Positions 54,491 to 64,000 of a stretch of DNA of 64,000 nt are shown piece after piece. The notes beneath the pieces are model-generated. The model did not search any database and had not been told where the DNA came from. It saw nothing but the letters and a program-made list of their open reading frames with translations. Source of the stretch: Eurosta solidaginis. Lineage: Eukaryota > Arthropoda > Insecta > Diptera > Tephritidae. Numbering within the stretch: position 1 is the stretch's first letter; every line of letters starts with the position of its first letter. A program made the position numbers and the translations under genes. The stretch covers positions 192,633,477-192,697,476 of the forward strand of contig NC_090322.1 of assembly GCF_040869045.1 (NCBI RefSeq). The letters are read 5' to 3'.

Positions 54491-55485
54491 ATACATAAAT
54501 AAATTTAGTAGTTTTGTAGCTTTTAATCTCCTCGGAGGTATGAATATCGCGGCTTGCATTTATTTGTTTTAAAGAATGCAAATTAGCTGGTAATGGATAT
54601 AATCGTTTTCGATAGGTGGCGCTAAAGTCGTGATGTCTCTAAAATTCGTATATTTGCTTCGATTGGGCTCATATTCGAAGCAAATAAAACATTAAAGTTC
54701 ACCAAAATGAAAAAGTAGCGCTAGAATGGAGAATATCACTTAAGAGCACAGGTCAAAGGGCAAATAAAAAAGGAATAAATAATTTTCTTATTATTTTTAA
54801 AAAATTTGGACCTGCTTATTCGTTTTGATCATTTTTGTGGAAAATCACATAATAGATTTCAAAGGTCAGACATAAAATATGATTGTCTGCTTGGGGTTTA
54901 TAAACATAGAAAACAGATTACGGACTTCGATTCGGGAACTGTCGCATGCCATTTTAATTCAGAGCACCCAGATGAACACAAAAACTGTCACAAATACCAA
55001 GAATCCCTCAGTATTGTTATGATATCCCGAGAATCGTTGGATCTTAAAATATGAAAGACAACTCATGTTAATTCACTGAGTACGGCCACAAGGTCGAGAA
55101 GAAGGAAGTTGCTCAAGATAACCAATTCGACAAGCACTTTGCCATGGGCTCATTACCATGCCCAATTATCAAACCTCTTTGATGAATAGTTTACAATGTT
55201 GGGTATGTTGAGAAAAAGTATGCCCCCAAAGTCTGCAATGTGTGGCAGGACGCCCTTCCTGTTAATATTTTTCAAGATATTTAGTTTTCTACGTGTGGTA
55301 GAACGCCATCTCCAATGGCATGCCAATGTTAAAAGGGCACAGAATGTGTATAGGCGGAACGTTATACGAATTCTGGTGGCTGACATGCTGAGCTACGGAG
55401 GAAGAACAAGATGTAAGCGTATTTGTATTGACTTCACTGAAGCGTTATGTAGGAAAACTAAACGAGGATAAGCCTATATGGGGGA
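54491..55485. other. Unassigned DNA with small ORFs
   Basis: The ORFs at 54806-55054 (82 codons, Cys/His/Asp-rich) and 55153-55471 on either strand have no domain I recognise. Parts of the plus-strand text could be an old pol or transposase, but nothing fixes it. Confidence 0.3.
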
Positions 55486-56640
55486 TACGCCTTGTTTTCG
55501 ATGTGTTATCGACGGGTTATCGTTTCGTTATAGGTGTGTTATCGACGAAGTATAGAGTTATCACTTTGTCATCAAAGTACTATAAATTTTCTATCAATAA
55601 TAAAGTTAATCGACAAGATCGATCGATTTTTTATCCTTCATTTATCGGTGTGCTACTAAACAGTGATTGATTTTTTATCGAATTTTATCGATATTTTATT
55701 AAAAAGTTATTGATTTCCTTTCGAGAAGTTACCGCTTCCTTATCAGAGCATGCGCAATTTGTCATCGGCGTGCTACCGATTTTTTATCACAAAAATATCG
55801 ACATCGAAAGGTCAGGGATTTATTATATAAAAGTTATCGATATCTTATCAAATAGTTATTGATTTTTATCAAAATCTAGTTATAGATTTGTGTACCCAAT
55901 CGGGATACTATCGATTTGTTATAGAGAACTAATCGATTTGTTATCAAAAAGTGATCGATTATTCATCGAAAAATTATCAATATATCAAAAAGTTATCTGT
56001 TTGTAATCGGAATGTTACCAATTCTTTATCGGCGTCCTATCAAAAAGTTATAAATTTTGTATCAAAAACTTATAGAATTTATATCGGTAAGTTATATATT
56101 TCTGTTCGAAGTGTTGCCAATTTGTTACCAGCGTGTTATTAATTTGCAATCGACATTTGCGTGGTATAACCAATATGTTATCGGAATGCTATTGATCTGT
56201 TATAGAGAAGTAAGAGATTTTTTATCAAAAAGTGATCGATTATTCATCGAAAAATGTTCGATATTATATCAAAAACTTATCGATTTGTGATCGAATATTA
56301 TCGGTTTGTAATCGGAATTGTTACCAATTTTTATGGCGTTTTATAAAAAAGTTGCCGAATTTATATCGAAAAAGTTATCGATTTCTGTTCGGAGTGCTGC
56401 CAGTTTGTTACCATCGTGTTATCGAAAACTCGTCGGCTTGTTATGAAATAGCTGCTGACATAATTACAATATTAAATCGATGATACTTCTGTAACTCACC
56501 GATAAGAAACTAATAAGAAGCTGATAACTCGGGCATAACAGACCGATAACAAATCGATAACTCGGCTGTAATAATTCGATATCGATAATAAGCCGATCAT
56601 AAAACAATAGCTTGTCGGTATCCGTTATTGCCCCTAAAAC
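55486..56640 (+). repeat. TTATCGA-rich degenerate minisatellite
   Basis: Over 1.1 kb built of variants of gttatcgatttgttatcaaa, with repeated words ttatcga, tatcgaa, atcgattt and gtgttatcg spaced irregularly by about 12-30 bp. In the first 950 bp the words sit mainly on the plus strand; after about 56480 the reverse words (cgataac, ccgataa) take over, so the end of the block is inverted relative to the start. No coding content; ORFs across it are repeat-derived. Confidence 0.7.
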
Positions 56641-57580
56641 GCCGAAAAGGTACTTAATTATTTGGACGAACTCGAGTTAACTCAAAACATATAACCTGTT
56701 ATTCAAACTCAAAATTTCTAATAATATACATATGTATATAATCAAAATTTCTAATAATGTGAACCTTACAGAGAATTGAAGTTTTATAAATTTTACTACT
56801 CTTCGCAGCGCCATCAAACGCCGATTTACAGACACTTTGGAACTCTAACGAAAATTTCCAGTCAAAGAACACAAAAAAGTGGGAATTCTATTTTTAAAAT
56901 GAGTCGGTCTAATGACCATCTGCGGCAACAAGCAAAAACAGCTAAAGTTGAGTTAGAATCGAAGTTATTATGAACATTGTATTTTCCTCAGTAAGATCAA
57001 TTAACACACAAGCAGCTATGAAGACTATTGCTAAAAAAAAATTAGAATTTATGGAAGCAATACCAAAGAGCTAAATCCTGATTTCATTCAAGAATTTTAC
57101 ACATTCCAAACACTCTTCTCATAAATTCGTAAAATTGACTTTGGCTGGTATTGCCTGTAATCTGAGGTATATGTGTTGGGCATTAAAAACTTTAACATTT
57201 TTCCATTTATTTGCCCACTCAAAGTTAATAAAAGTAGAAAGCAAAAACAGCAACACAAATACAAAGAAAAACGATATCAAAAGTTTTAAGCTCAGCAAGC
57301 AAAAGGAAAAATTACAAAACATTTTACTTATTACTTATCAACCGCAAAACATTCAGATGGGAAATTAAAATTAAAAAAAAAAAAAACATGACAAGACTTC
57401 TTCTCTCCTTATTGAGACTGAATATATACAATGTAATTCTAAGTATTCTTGCTTCCTTGTCCCCATGCAGGCGTGCTTTGACTGCTTTTGTTTGGAATTT
57501 CTTTTTTCTTTTTTTTTTCTTTTTCGTGTACTTTTTGTTCAATTTTGTATTTACAAAGTTCAATGTATTAATAGTTTTTT
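56641..57580. other. Unassigned AT-rich DNA
   Basis: No gene or element recognised. A pyrimidine-rich run lies near 57500-57525. Confidence 0.35.
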
Positions 57581-58494
57581 TATACCTTTCATGAAAATGA
57601 AATGGTATATTAACTTTTTCACGAGTCTCAAAATTGTAAGTCCTTAAAGGAAAAGAGATAGACCCACCAAGTATACCGAAATGAACAGGATGTAGAGCTG
57701 AGTTGATTTGGCCATTTCCGTCTGTCTGTTTTTATGCAAACCAGTCCCTTAATTTTTGAGATATCCTGATAAAATTTGGTAAGCGGTTATATTTGTGTGC
57801 CCGATTAGACATTTGTCGGAAACGGCCAGATCGGACCATTATATCATATATACCCCATATAACCGATTTTTCAGAAAAGAGGTATTTGTCATATCTTCCG
57901 CAATTTATCAGATTGAAGCTTAAAACTTCACCATATGCTCTAGTAACATTGCATATATTGTTATCTGAGAAAACAGATGAGATCGGTCGTATATAGCATA
58001 TATCCCCCACAACCGATTGTTCAGGTAAGAACTACTGCCCCATTTTAACAGCTATAGGTTTCAAATTTCACACAATGCTTACGTATATAGCATATATTGT
58101 TGTCTGAAAAAATCATAGAGATCGGTGGTATATATATTATATACCCCATATAAACTGTCTTCCTGTCCCCTTTTTAACGGCTAAAAGCTTCAAATTTCAT
58201 CAAATACTTACGTTTACGTTATATATTGTTGACATAATTATTCATTGTCATATATTTTTCATGCAGACCACAAAAAACGTGAAACTTTGCATACTCACAC
58301 AAACTACCTACCTTTTTTATATTTTTTATTTATCTTAAAAATCACTTAGGTATGTACATCTGTACACTATATATTTAATATCTTATACAGTCGATTATTT
58401 GAATATTACGAATGGAATAAGATTATTGTTCAACCCCATTCATGAAAGGTATGAAGTCTTCGGCACAGCCGAAGACAATCCCGTCCTTACTTGT
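57581..58494 (+). mobile_element. Helentron-like family 2, complete copy
   Basis: A 914-bp element. The 5' end is tatacctttcatgaaaatga then aatggtatattaac. The 3' part is cattcatgaaaggtatgaag, hairpin gtcttcggcacagccgaaga, then aatcccg and tccttacttgt. Subterminal inverted repeats are acctttcatgaa and ttcatgaaaggt. The hairpin has an 8-bp perfect stem. The flanks are T-rich on both sides with no target duplication. It carries no tandem array and no ORF. The last 11 bases are the same as in family 1, although the rest of the sequence differs. It matches the general form of mini-me/DINE elements of Diptera. Confidence 0.8.
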
Positions 58495-59057
58495 TTGTTC
58501 TCACTTTAGCGCTTTTATAAAGTCCTGGCGTTTGTCTGCAAATGACGTCATCACTGGGAAAGCGCGCCTGAGAAATAAAAGTTGGCAAGCTGTCGTAAAT
58601 TATTTTATTATAGTGAGAAAAGCTGTGAAAAGGGTGTGAAAAATATGTAAAAAGAAGCAAAGGCTTACTGGGTAAAAAGTTGTTAGTTTTGCAAAGATGG
58701 AACGAGTGGCTTAGGGTAATAAAGCAGTAAGTGTGTATGTATGTGAATGTACAAATGTTCATCGAATGTAATCCCATAAGTTTACATACATAGATCTATC
58801 TAAGTAAATATCTTGGGTGATGTTTTCCCAAGCCAATGACCTCAAAGTGGCCAAGGGCCTAATATATGAGCTTGTAACTTAATAACACAAAAACAAAAAA
58901 ATACTGATACAAAGTTTTTTTAAATCCAGTTGAGATTACGAACTCAGTTGTGCATAAATAAGCGTAATAAAGAAGCAATTTTATTTTTCTCGCAAAAACT
59001 TGCAACAAAAAATAAACTGCTTTCTACATTAAGTATATTTAGGTTAGGATTTTAGGC
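58495..59057. other. Unassigned DNA
   Basis: No gene or element recognised. The overlapping ORFs at 58442-58777 are spurious. Confidence 0.35.
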
Positions 59058-59070
59058 AATCAAATGAAAT

Positions 59071-59406
59071 GAAAATAAATGTAAGGCGCGATAACCTCCG
59101 AAGAGATGTAAGGCCCAGCTTCTCTTCCAATTAGCGTCCTGCCTGCTCGTGTCGGGACCTACTTGTTTTATGCCGTCTCCGAACGGCATCTCCAAGGCAG
59201 ATGAGTCTTCACTGAGAGCTTTTCATGGCAAAAATACACCTGGAGCGCTTGCCAAACACTGCCGAGAGGCGACCCCGCTCAGACAAATTTTCTTCTAATT
59301 TAAAAACCTTATTTCTAAAATTTTGATGTTGCTTTGTCCGGGGTGCGAACCCAGGGTATACGGTGTGGTAGGCGGAGCACGCTACCATCACACCACCGTG
59401 GCCGCC
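59071..59406 (-). mobile_element. tRNA-derived SINE with 13-bp target duplication
   Basis: Reverse-complement copy: gtaaggcgcgataacctccg, gccgtctccgaacggcatct, cttttcatggcaaaaataca, gcgacccc, tttgatgttgctttg, and the tRNA-like head with gtgcgaacccagggtatac and ctaccatcacaccaccgtgg. aatcaaatgaaat stands at 59058-59070 and 59407-59419. The 5' head ends exactly at gccgcc before the right duplicate. Confidence 0.9.
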
Positions 59407-59419
59407 AATCAAATGAAAT

Positions 59420-60450
59420 TACTTAGAGCTAATGCATATCTGCAGTAAGCCTTACTAGTTTCGATTTGGCGAAGAACTGTCGCATTAGCAAACGCTTCTT
59501 TAACTGTTGCATTCATAGGTGGTTACAAAATAGTCGCTGCTTTTGACTAATTCATTTTAATTGAAATAGTTCAGGCTTCAGCGCTGTTGGTACAAATTTG
59601 GCTACCAATTGCCCAGCTCTGCATCCGATAAGCACCGGTTCGGAAGTAGACATTAAATCTGTAGTAAAAAAAATAAGTGACCATGTCCCATTTTTTCGGC
59701 TTGGATCTTCTTACTGGAGCACATTTGGTGCTATATACAAACCTTATGTTCCAAAGTGTATGCAGAAGCTTAGTGAACTAAGATGGGAAGCTTCACAAGG
59801 TGGTGTTAGTTGCTTTCAATTGTACATTATAAAAACCAGTTGACACTCACGAGCAAGCTCCTGCTAAAACATGCAAGGTTGTAGTGGCTCCGTGAGACTC
59901 ATAAAACGCCCCTCGGGGTATACTGCTCTAATAAACACTGAGGATTTCTACACTGGTAGACAGCACTTGAAGCGATAAAAACTGAACACAAGCTGAGGAA
60001 TAAGAGGCGCACCAGCATTCTGACTGGGTTAGACTTCTTCTCTAGCAGGTCAGACCACTGTAGTAAATTCACCACACAAGTTCTCTAAATGGAGCAGTGG
60101 GTGGAGCTACAATATGTTCATGGATGGATCGAAGTTTTTGTCATTGCATCTAAAACCGGTTTAATTATAGAAATTGAAGTACCTACTTGGAAAATACTCA
60201 TTTTAGTCTATACATGGAATCAAACTCACACTCCATATTTGTACCTCTCTTTAAATACCCCTCGTCAGCAGGAGGTAATGTTATAAAATGTAAACGGATA
60301 TTTAAGATCAAGAAAAAGTAGGAAGACGAAGTACGATACAAAGCGAGTGTAAGGCAGGCAAGGAACATTGGCCAGTAGTTGAAAGATTGTTTCGAGACCT
60401 TTAAGAAAATCAATGAAAATTAAAAATAAAAATAACCTCGCTAGTAGTTT
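59420..60450. other. Unassigned DNA
   Basis: No gene or element recognised. The ORFs at 59598 and 60089 have no domain I know. Confidence 0.3.
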
Positions 60451-60841
60451 TTGTACATATTCTGATGCCTACTGGGCCAGTGATAGCGACGAAAGGTGAT
60501 CGGTTAGGGGCTATATAACTATAATCCAAAGAGCCGTAATTTTTCCGGTAATGAAGCAACAACCAACAGTTGCTTTATCTGCAATTGAAGTGGAGTTTAT
60601 AGCGCTGTCAATAGCTCTGCAAAAAGTGTTATGGTTTCGAAAAATTCAGGCTGAAATTAATCCTAGTTTAAATACTAAACCAAATACAATTTTTTCTGAC
60701 AATAAAAGCGCCATACATTTAGCTGCTACCAGCAAATATTTGGCAAGGTCAAAACATATTGATGGCCGTCCTCATTTAATTCGCGAGAAACAAGAGTCAA
60801 AGACAGCGTTCCTTACCGAAAAAAGCACAATGATTGCTTAA
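60451..60841 (+). pseudogene. Copia-type retrotransposon RNase H remnant
   Basis: Reads (with one stop) SDAYWASDSDER, then KQQPTVALSAIEVEFIALS, QKVLWFRKIQAEI, TIFSDNKSAIHLA and ARSKHIDGRPHLIREK. These are the RNase H signatures of Ty1/copia Pol: the A.W..D..DR start, Q.TVALSS.EAE.IAL, SDN.SAI with a catalytic Asp, and SKHID with the His. It is the C-terminal end of pol; no integrase or LTR was found nearby. A stop after DER and substitutions make it inactive. Confidence 0.85.
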
Positions 60842-60907
60842 AGTTTTAAAAGGAGTTGCCTGTAGAAAAATCAATTTCGTTTAACGCAGATGGGGCTTCA
60901 ATTCAAT

Positions 60908-61300
60908 AAATCGCCGGTCCCATGGAAGACTAACACGTTTCCCGCCTGGAAGACTAACACGTTTCGGCTTCTGGCGTGGCAGGCTATCACATCTCAACTG
61001 TTTGTGTGGAAGAATAATACAGCTCATTAAGGAAAGCCTAAAATCAAATTTGCAAGGTCGTGCGAAAATTGTTTGCAAAGTTATGTAAAAAACAAATGTT
61101 GCCATCTATTTTAGTCAATATCTCTGAAACCATAGGTGGTACATGAAAAGTTTAACTTTCATTTTGTTCGTGAAAAAATTTTATACATATTTTATAATTT
61201 TTTATACAATAAACTCATAACAAATTTTTCGGTGCAAAAGGAAAGCTTTCATTGACGGGCACACTTTTTCGGAATTTATCAACCCCACTTCATTTTAAAT
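60908..61300 (+). repeat. Left arm of a large inverted repeat
   Basis: ccggtcccatggaagactaa, cacgtttcggcttctggcgt, gccatctattttagtcaata, ccataggtggtacatgaaaa, gtttaactttcattttg, gtgcaaaaggaaagctttca, ttgacgggcacactttttcg. All correspond, in reverse complement and reverse order, to the right arm at 63280-63610. It begins with two copies of tggaagactaacacgttt. Together they look like the arms of a DNA transposon with long terminal repeats, but no transposase is seen. Confidence 0.7.
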
Positions 61301-61699
61301 CAAATCCTGCAGTCAAACCAAATAGTTGGATGCTAGAAGAATATTAGTTTGCGAAAAATCTCAACTAGTTAAAATGCTGTCTTTTCCCATATTAATACGG
61401 CAATGTCCTTCGAAATATCAATTGCCAGCCTCTGCATCAGGATCATACCTGTTGACAAACAAGCCATTATATGCACCAGCCTTGTACCATATGACATGCT
61501 AGTCAGTATGTGCATCAGGGTCATACCAATTAATACACTAGTCAGCCTCTCGCCAGAATTATACCAGATGGCATACTAATTATTATATACATCAATATTA
61601 TACCAATTTATATACTATTTAGTTTAGGCAAGAGTATATTGATAACCGCGTTCTTCGTGCGCGACCTCGCGACACTACTTCCCTACTGAGTGTTAATTA
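61301..61699. other. Unassigned DNA between inverted-repeat arms
   Basis: Contains short direct repeats such as gcatactagtcag/tacactagtcagcctc and ataccagatggcatact/accatatgacatgct (61440-61610), a decayed minisatellite of roughly 60 bp. No gene. Confidence 0.4.
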
Positions 61700-61990
61700 G
61701 AATTAGGACCCCCTTATGTTAACTTGGATCAACCGGCTGAGTTGCAAAATACCGGATCTCATCGTAGTGCGAACGGAGATTTTTCGCTATGCCTCTTTTG
61801 AGCACTGCGCGGTGGTTGACTGTAGTCAAAAGCTTTTGTCAGGTCAAGTGCCCCGAGCACCGTCCCTTGATGGAGTTTTGGTTGGTCCAGTCCTGAATAT
61901 ATTTGGGTGTTAATGGCATTAATGACGCGATGGTATTTATATGCAATTTATGGAAGCCACGCTGATGGCTGGCAAACAGAATATTTTTCT
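61700..61990 (-). pseudogene. LINE-B-like reverse transcriptase fragment
   Basis: Minus strand: HQRGFHKLHINTIASLMPLT and WTNQNSIKGRC in one frame and VLGALDLTKAFDY in another, then VNHRAVLKRGIAKNLRS. This matches the RT fingers and motif A of LINE-B (HGFRKLHSTTTALNAI...VLVALDLSKAFDAVNHG). A frameshift lies just before motif A. The fragment sits between inverted-repeat arms and next to a CAA-tailed repeat. Confidence 0.75.
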
Positions 61991-62020
61991 TTAAATGAAT
62001 AACATCGGTAGATAACCCAG

Positions 62021-62422
62021 CGGGTTAGGGGTTCAGAATATACCCGCGGTAGGTATGCCTGTCGTAAGAGGCGACTAAAATTCCAGATTCATAGGGCTGT
62101 GTAGCGCAACCCTTCAGGTTGCCAGCGCAATATATAGCTTCTCCAAACCCAATTGTCAACCTCACCTATCTGCGGCGAATTCTGTTTCGCTAACAGACGA
62201 AGCTCTGGCGACCCCGAGCTCCTCATGGAACTTGGGGGTGGGAGGGAGGGAATGGCCTGAAGGTTTAATGTGGCCACATAAATCGTTCCCGAGATGGTCG
62301 GGCTAGCACCGTAATAGTGCTGTGGTACCGGAGCGTACCGGATCTGTATCCGGCAAAGGACCATCACATCGATAACACTCCCCAAAGCCTTCGGGCAGCA
62401 ACCTTATCGCTACAACAACAAC
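62021..62422 (+). repeat. CAA-tailed short repeat, longest copy
   Basis: About 400 bp: gataacccagcgggttaggg, atacccgcggtaggtatgcc, gcgactaaaattccagattc, gtgtagcgcaacccttcagg, tcctcatggaacttgggggt, aatcgttcccgagatggtcg, gtaccggagcgtaccggatc, accatcacatcgataacact and the tail cgctacaacaacaacaat. Shorter pieces occur at 2219, 4325, 8540 and 18235 (reverse). Its 3' tail gctacaacaacaac is the same as that of LINE-B, suggesting it may be mobilised by a LINE-B-type enzyme. No ORF or pol III box is seen. Confidence 0.7.
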
Positions 62423-62439
62423 AATACGACTCACTATAG
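62423..62439 (+). other. 17-bp match to the bacteriophage T7 promoter core
   Basis: AATACGACTCACTATAG is identical to 17 of the 18 bases of the phage T7 class III promoter core (only the first T is a C here). It begins exactly at the end of the CAA tail. Such a match by chance in 64 kb is very unlikely. It is either a cloning/library adaptor join or a remarkable coincidence. Confidence 0.6.
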
Positions 62440-62772
62440 TTAGCTGAGTTTCCCGGCTTTGGTTTTGGAATTATTCTTGCCATTCTTTATCATTCTGAAA
62501 TGAAAAGTAGAAAACATGCGTTGGGTTGCTGATTCTCTTATTGGCCATTTTAATGGCTTTTTTATCTGCAGAACTGTGAGGTGGTATGTGCGCATGTTTG
62601 AGTTTATGCGCAGGTTGATTTGTACGAAATCTAGTCTTGTTAACTGAAGGCAGAAAGCATTAGGCCATTGCATTGAGTTCGAAAGAGAAAATCCAAATGA
62701 AATACAAACCAATATAACGCCAAAAATTTTAATCAATAAACTATTCAAACACCTACTAGTATGAATAGCCAC
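62440..62772 (-). CDS. Hypothetical 110-codon ORF with a hydrophobic N-terminus
   Basis: Residues 8-30 (LLIKIFGVILVCISFGFS) look like a signal peptide. The rest is basic with no known domain. Near its end a good splice-acceptor-like sequence (ttttctacttttcatttcag) precedes ATGATAAAGAATGGC. This could be a real exon or a chance ORF; I cannot decide. Confidence 0.2.
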   Translation of the reverse strand: MAIHTSRCLNSLLIKIFGVILVCISFGFSLSNSMQWPNAFCLQLTRLDFVQINLRINSNMRTYHLTVLQIKKPLKWPIRESATQRMFSTFHFRMIKNGKNNSKTKAGKLS

Positions 62773-63279
62773 ACAAAATTCTAGTCAATGAACTAGAATG
62801 TTTGCTGACTACTTTGGCCCTTGACTGCAGGGAATTTGCCCACATTATTTTTGTAAGCTTTGTAATATGGCTTAACGTTGTCCTGAATGTCTTATGGTAG
62901 TGCACAAGTTTTCTTTGTTCCGCAGACGTTCATGTTCAAGCAGGTTTTGCACGACAACAGTAAAGTGCGTTTCAAAGTTTATTACATCAAATTAAAAAAA
63001 ATTCGGAGAATTTGAAAAATTCGTGGACAGCTTAAATCTGTGGCAATTTGAAAAAACAACCCACGACGAGATAGGATAAAAGTAATGTTCTGGCTTCATA
63101 ACAGATATCCGTTACAGATCTCTCTGCGTTACTTACTCATAGCCCTAGCGCCAAATGGCTGCTACAAAATATTGGAAGTTGCAATGGTGAATTGCGGCTA
63201 GCTTTTCAGATATAGGTCTATGTATCGCCATTATCCTAACTCGACATAGGTTATTTTTTCAAATTACCACAGAAATGTG
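62773..63279. other. Unassigned DNA
   Basis: No gene or element recognised between the hypothetical ORF and the right inverted-repeat arm. Confidence 0.35.
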
Positions 63280-63610
63280 AAATGAAGAGGAATCCCTAAA
63301 TTCGTGAAAAGTGTGCCCGACAATGAAAATTTTCCTTTTGCAACGAAATATTTTTTTATAAGTCTATTGTATAAAGAAATTACCGCAGCAAAAAATTTAG
63401 AAAATTGTATCACCAAAAAAATTAATGTTAAACTTTTCATGTACCACGTATGGTGTCCGAGATATTGATAAGAATATTGAATAAAATGTTTTCTAGCATA
63501 ACTTGCCGAAAATGTATTCCACGTCCCTTCAAATCTGAACCAAAGCTTTTCTTAACAAATTGTGTTAGACTTCCACGCGAGGGACCGAAAAGTGTTAGTA
63601 TTCCATGGAC
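63280..63610 (-). repeat. Right arm of a large inverted repeat
   Basis: aatgaagaggaatccctaaa, aagtgtgcccgacaatgaaa, ttccttttgcaacgaaatat, gttaaacttttcatgtacca, tgtccgagatattgataaga, cacgcgagggaccgaaaagt, gttagtattccatggaccga. These pair, inverted, with the left arm at 60908-61300 in matching order. Arms are diverged by roughly 20-25 per cent by eye and 2 kb apart. Confidence 0.7.
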
Positions 63611-64000
63611 CGACGAAATAACGTGCGAGTGGGGGTGTTGCATGTATGTATGTTTGTACTCGCTGTATTCTACTTGGATTCAATACGAACCTATTTATAT
63701 GTAAAGTTTTAAATATTACACAATCTTGTTCTGTGCTGAGAAAGAAAAATTGTCTCCATTTCCTTCAATAAATTCATGGCTCTACTATATGGTTGGCTCA
63801 TCTCATCAGCTGATTTTATTTTTTTCATTTCACTGTAGTAGGGTTTGCTAAACGGAGATGGCAAACTCAAAATGAACCCAACACATTGATAACATTTTCT
63901 TACACAAAAACTGCTAAGTTTTATGTTGTCATTCCATTCCATTCGCCTAACACCAACAAGCAGATTTTGACAATCTGAACAAAGGTATGTTGTTGCTGTA
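63611..64000. other. Unassigned DNA at the window end
   Basis: No gene or element recognised. Confidence 0.35.

Noticed and set aside
54806..55054. Cys/His-rich 82-codon ORF as a gene
   Set aside because: No known domain, no promoter or splice context, in a stretch of TE debris.

Overview
This window looks like repeat-dominated, non-coding DNA from a dipteran genome, most likely a tephritid fruit fly. The organism call rests on repeat families I recognise: Helentron-like DINE/mini-me elements with GTCCGTCC runs and CCACGCCCAC motifs, Jockey-group LINEs, a CAA-tailed tephritid repeat and a tRNA-derived SINE. No host gene, rRNA, functional tRNA or CRISPR is supported. The only intact long ORF is ORF1 of a non-LTR retrotransposon (575 codons, 21418-23145).

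Layout. 1-5.6 kb: a local dispersed repeat, LINE scraps and a minus-strand solo LTR with a 4-bp target duplication. 6.1-13.5 kb: Helentron-like elements, two of them complete (6167-7851 and 10263-13463). 13.9-15.9 kb: a dead Tc1-like transposase broken by a SINE, LINE pieces and a 54-bp LINE tail. 16-21.2 kb: mostly unassigned AT-rich DNA with a 30-G run. 21.3-36.7 kb: one full-length Jockey-clade LINE (LINE-A) carrying a Helentron, a SINE and a 5.5-kb inverted satellite array. 37.2-50.1 kb: a minus-strand LINE (LINE-C) hit twice by a second LINE family (LINE-B). The larger LINE-B copy was itself hit by a P-element-like DNA transposon, and that by another Helentron. 50-64 kb: decayed SINE, LINE and copia fragments, a second Helentron-like family, a TTATCGA-rich minisatellite and a large inverted repeat.

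The elements do not form a pathway. They form an ordered record of transposition: most junctions are sharp enough to read target-site duplications and to see the host element resume in frame. The most interesting objects are the near-identical 429-bp inverted satellite array flanked by a 13-bp duplication (31022-36524), the four-level nest LINE-C/LINE-B/P-like/Helentron (37.2-50.1 kb), and two Helentron-like families that share a 3' hairpin plus TCCTTACTTGT terminus.
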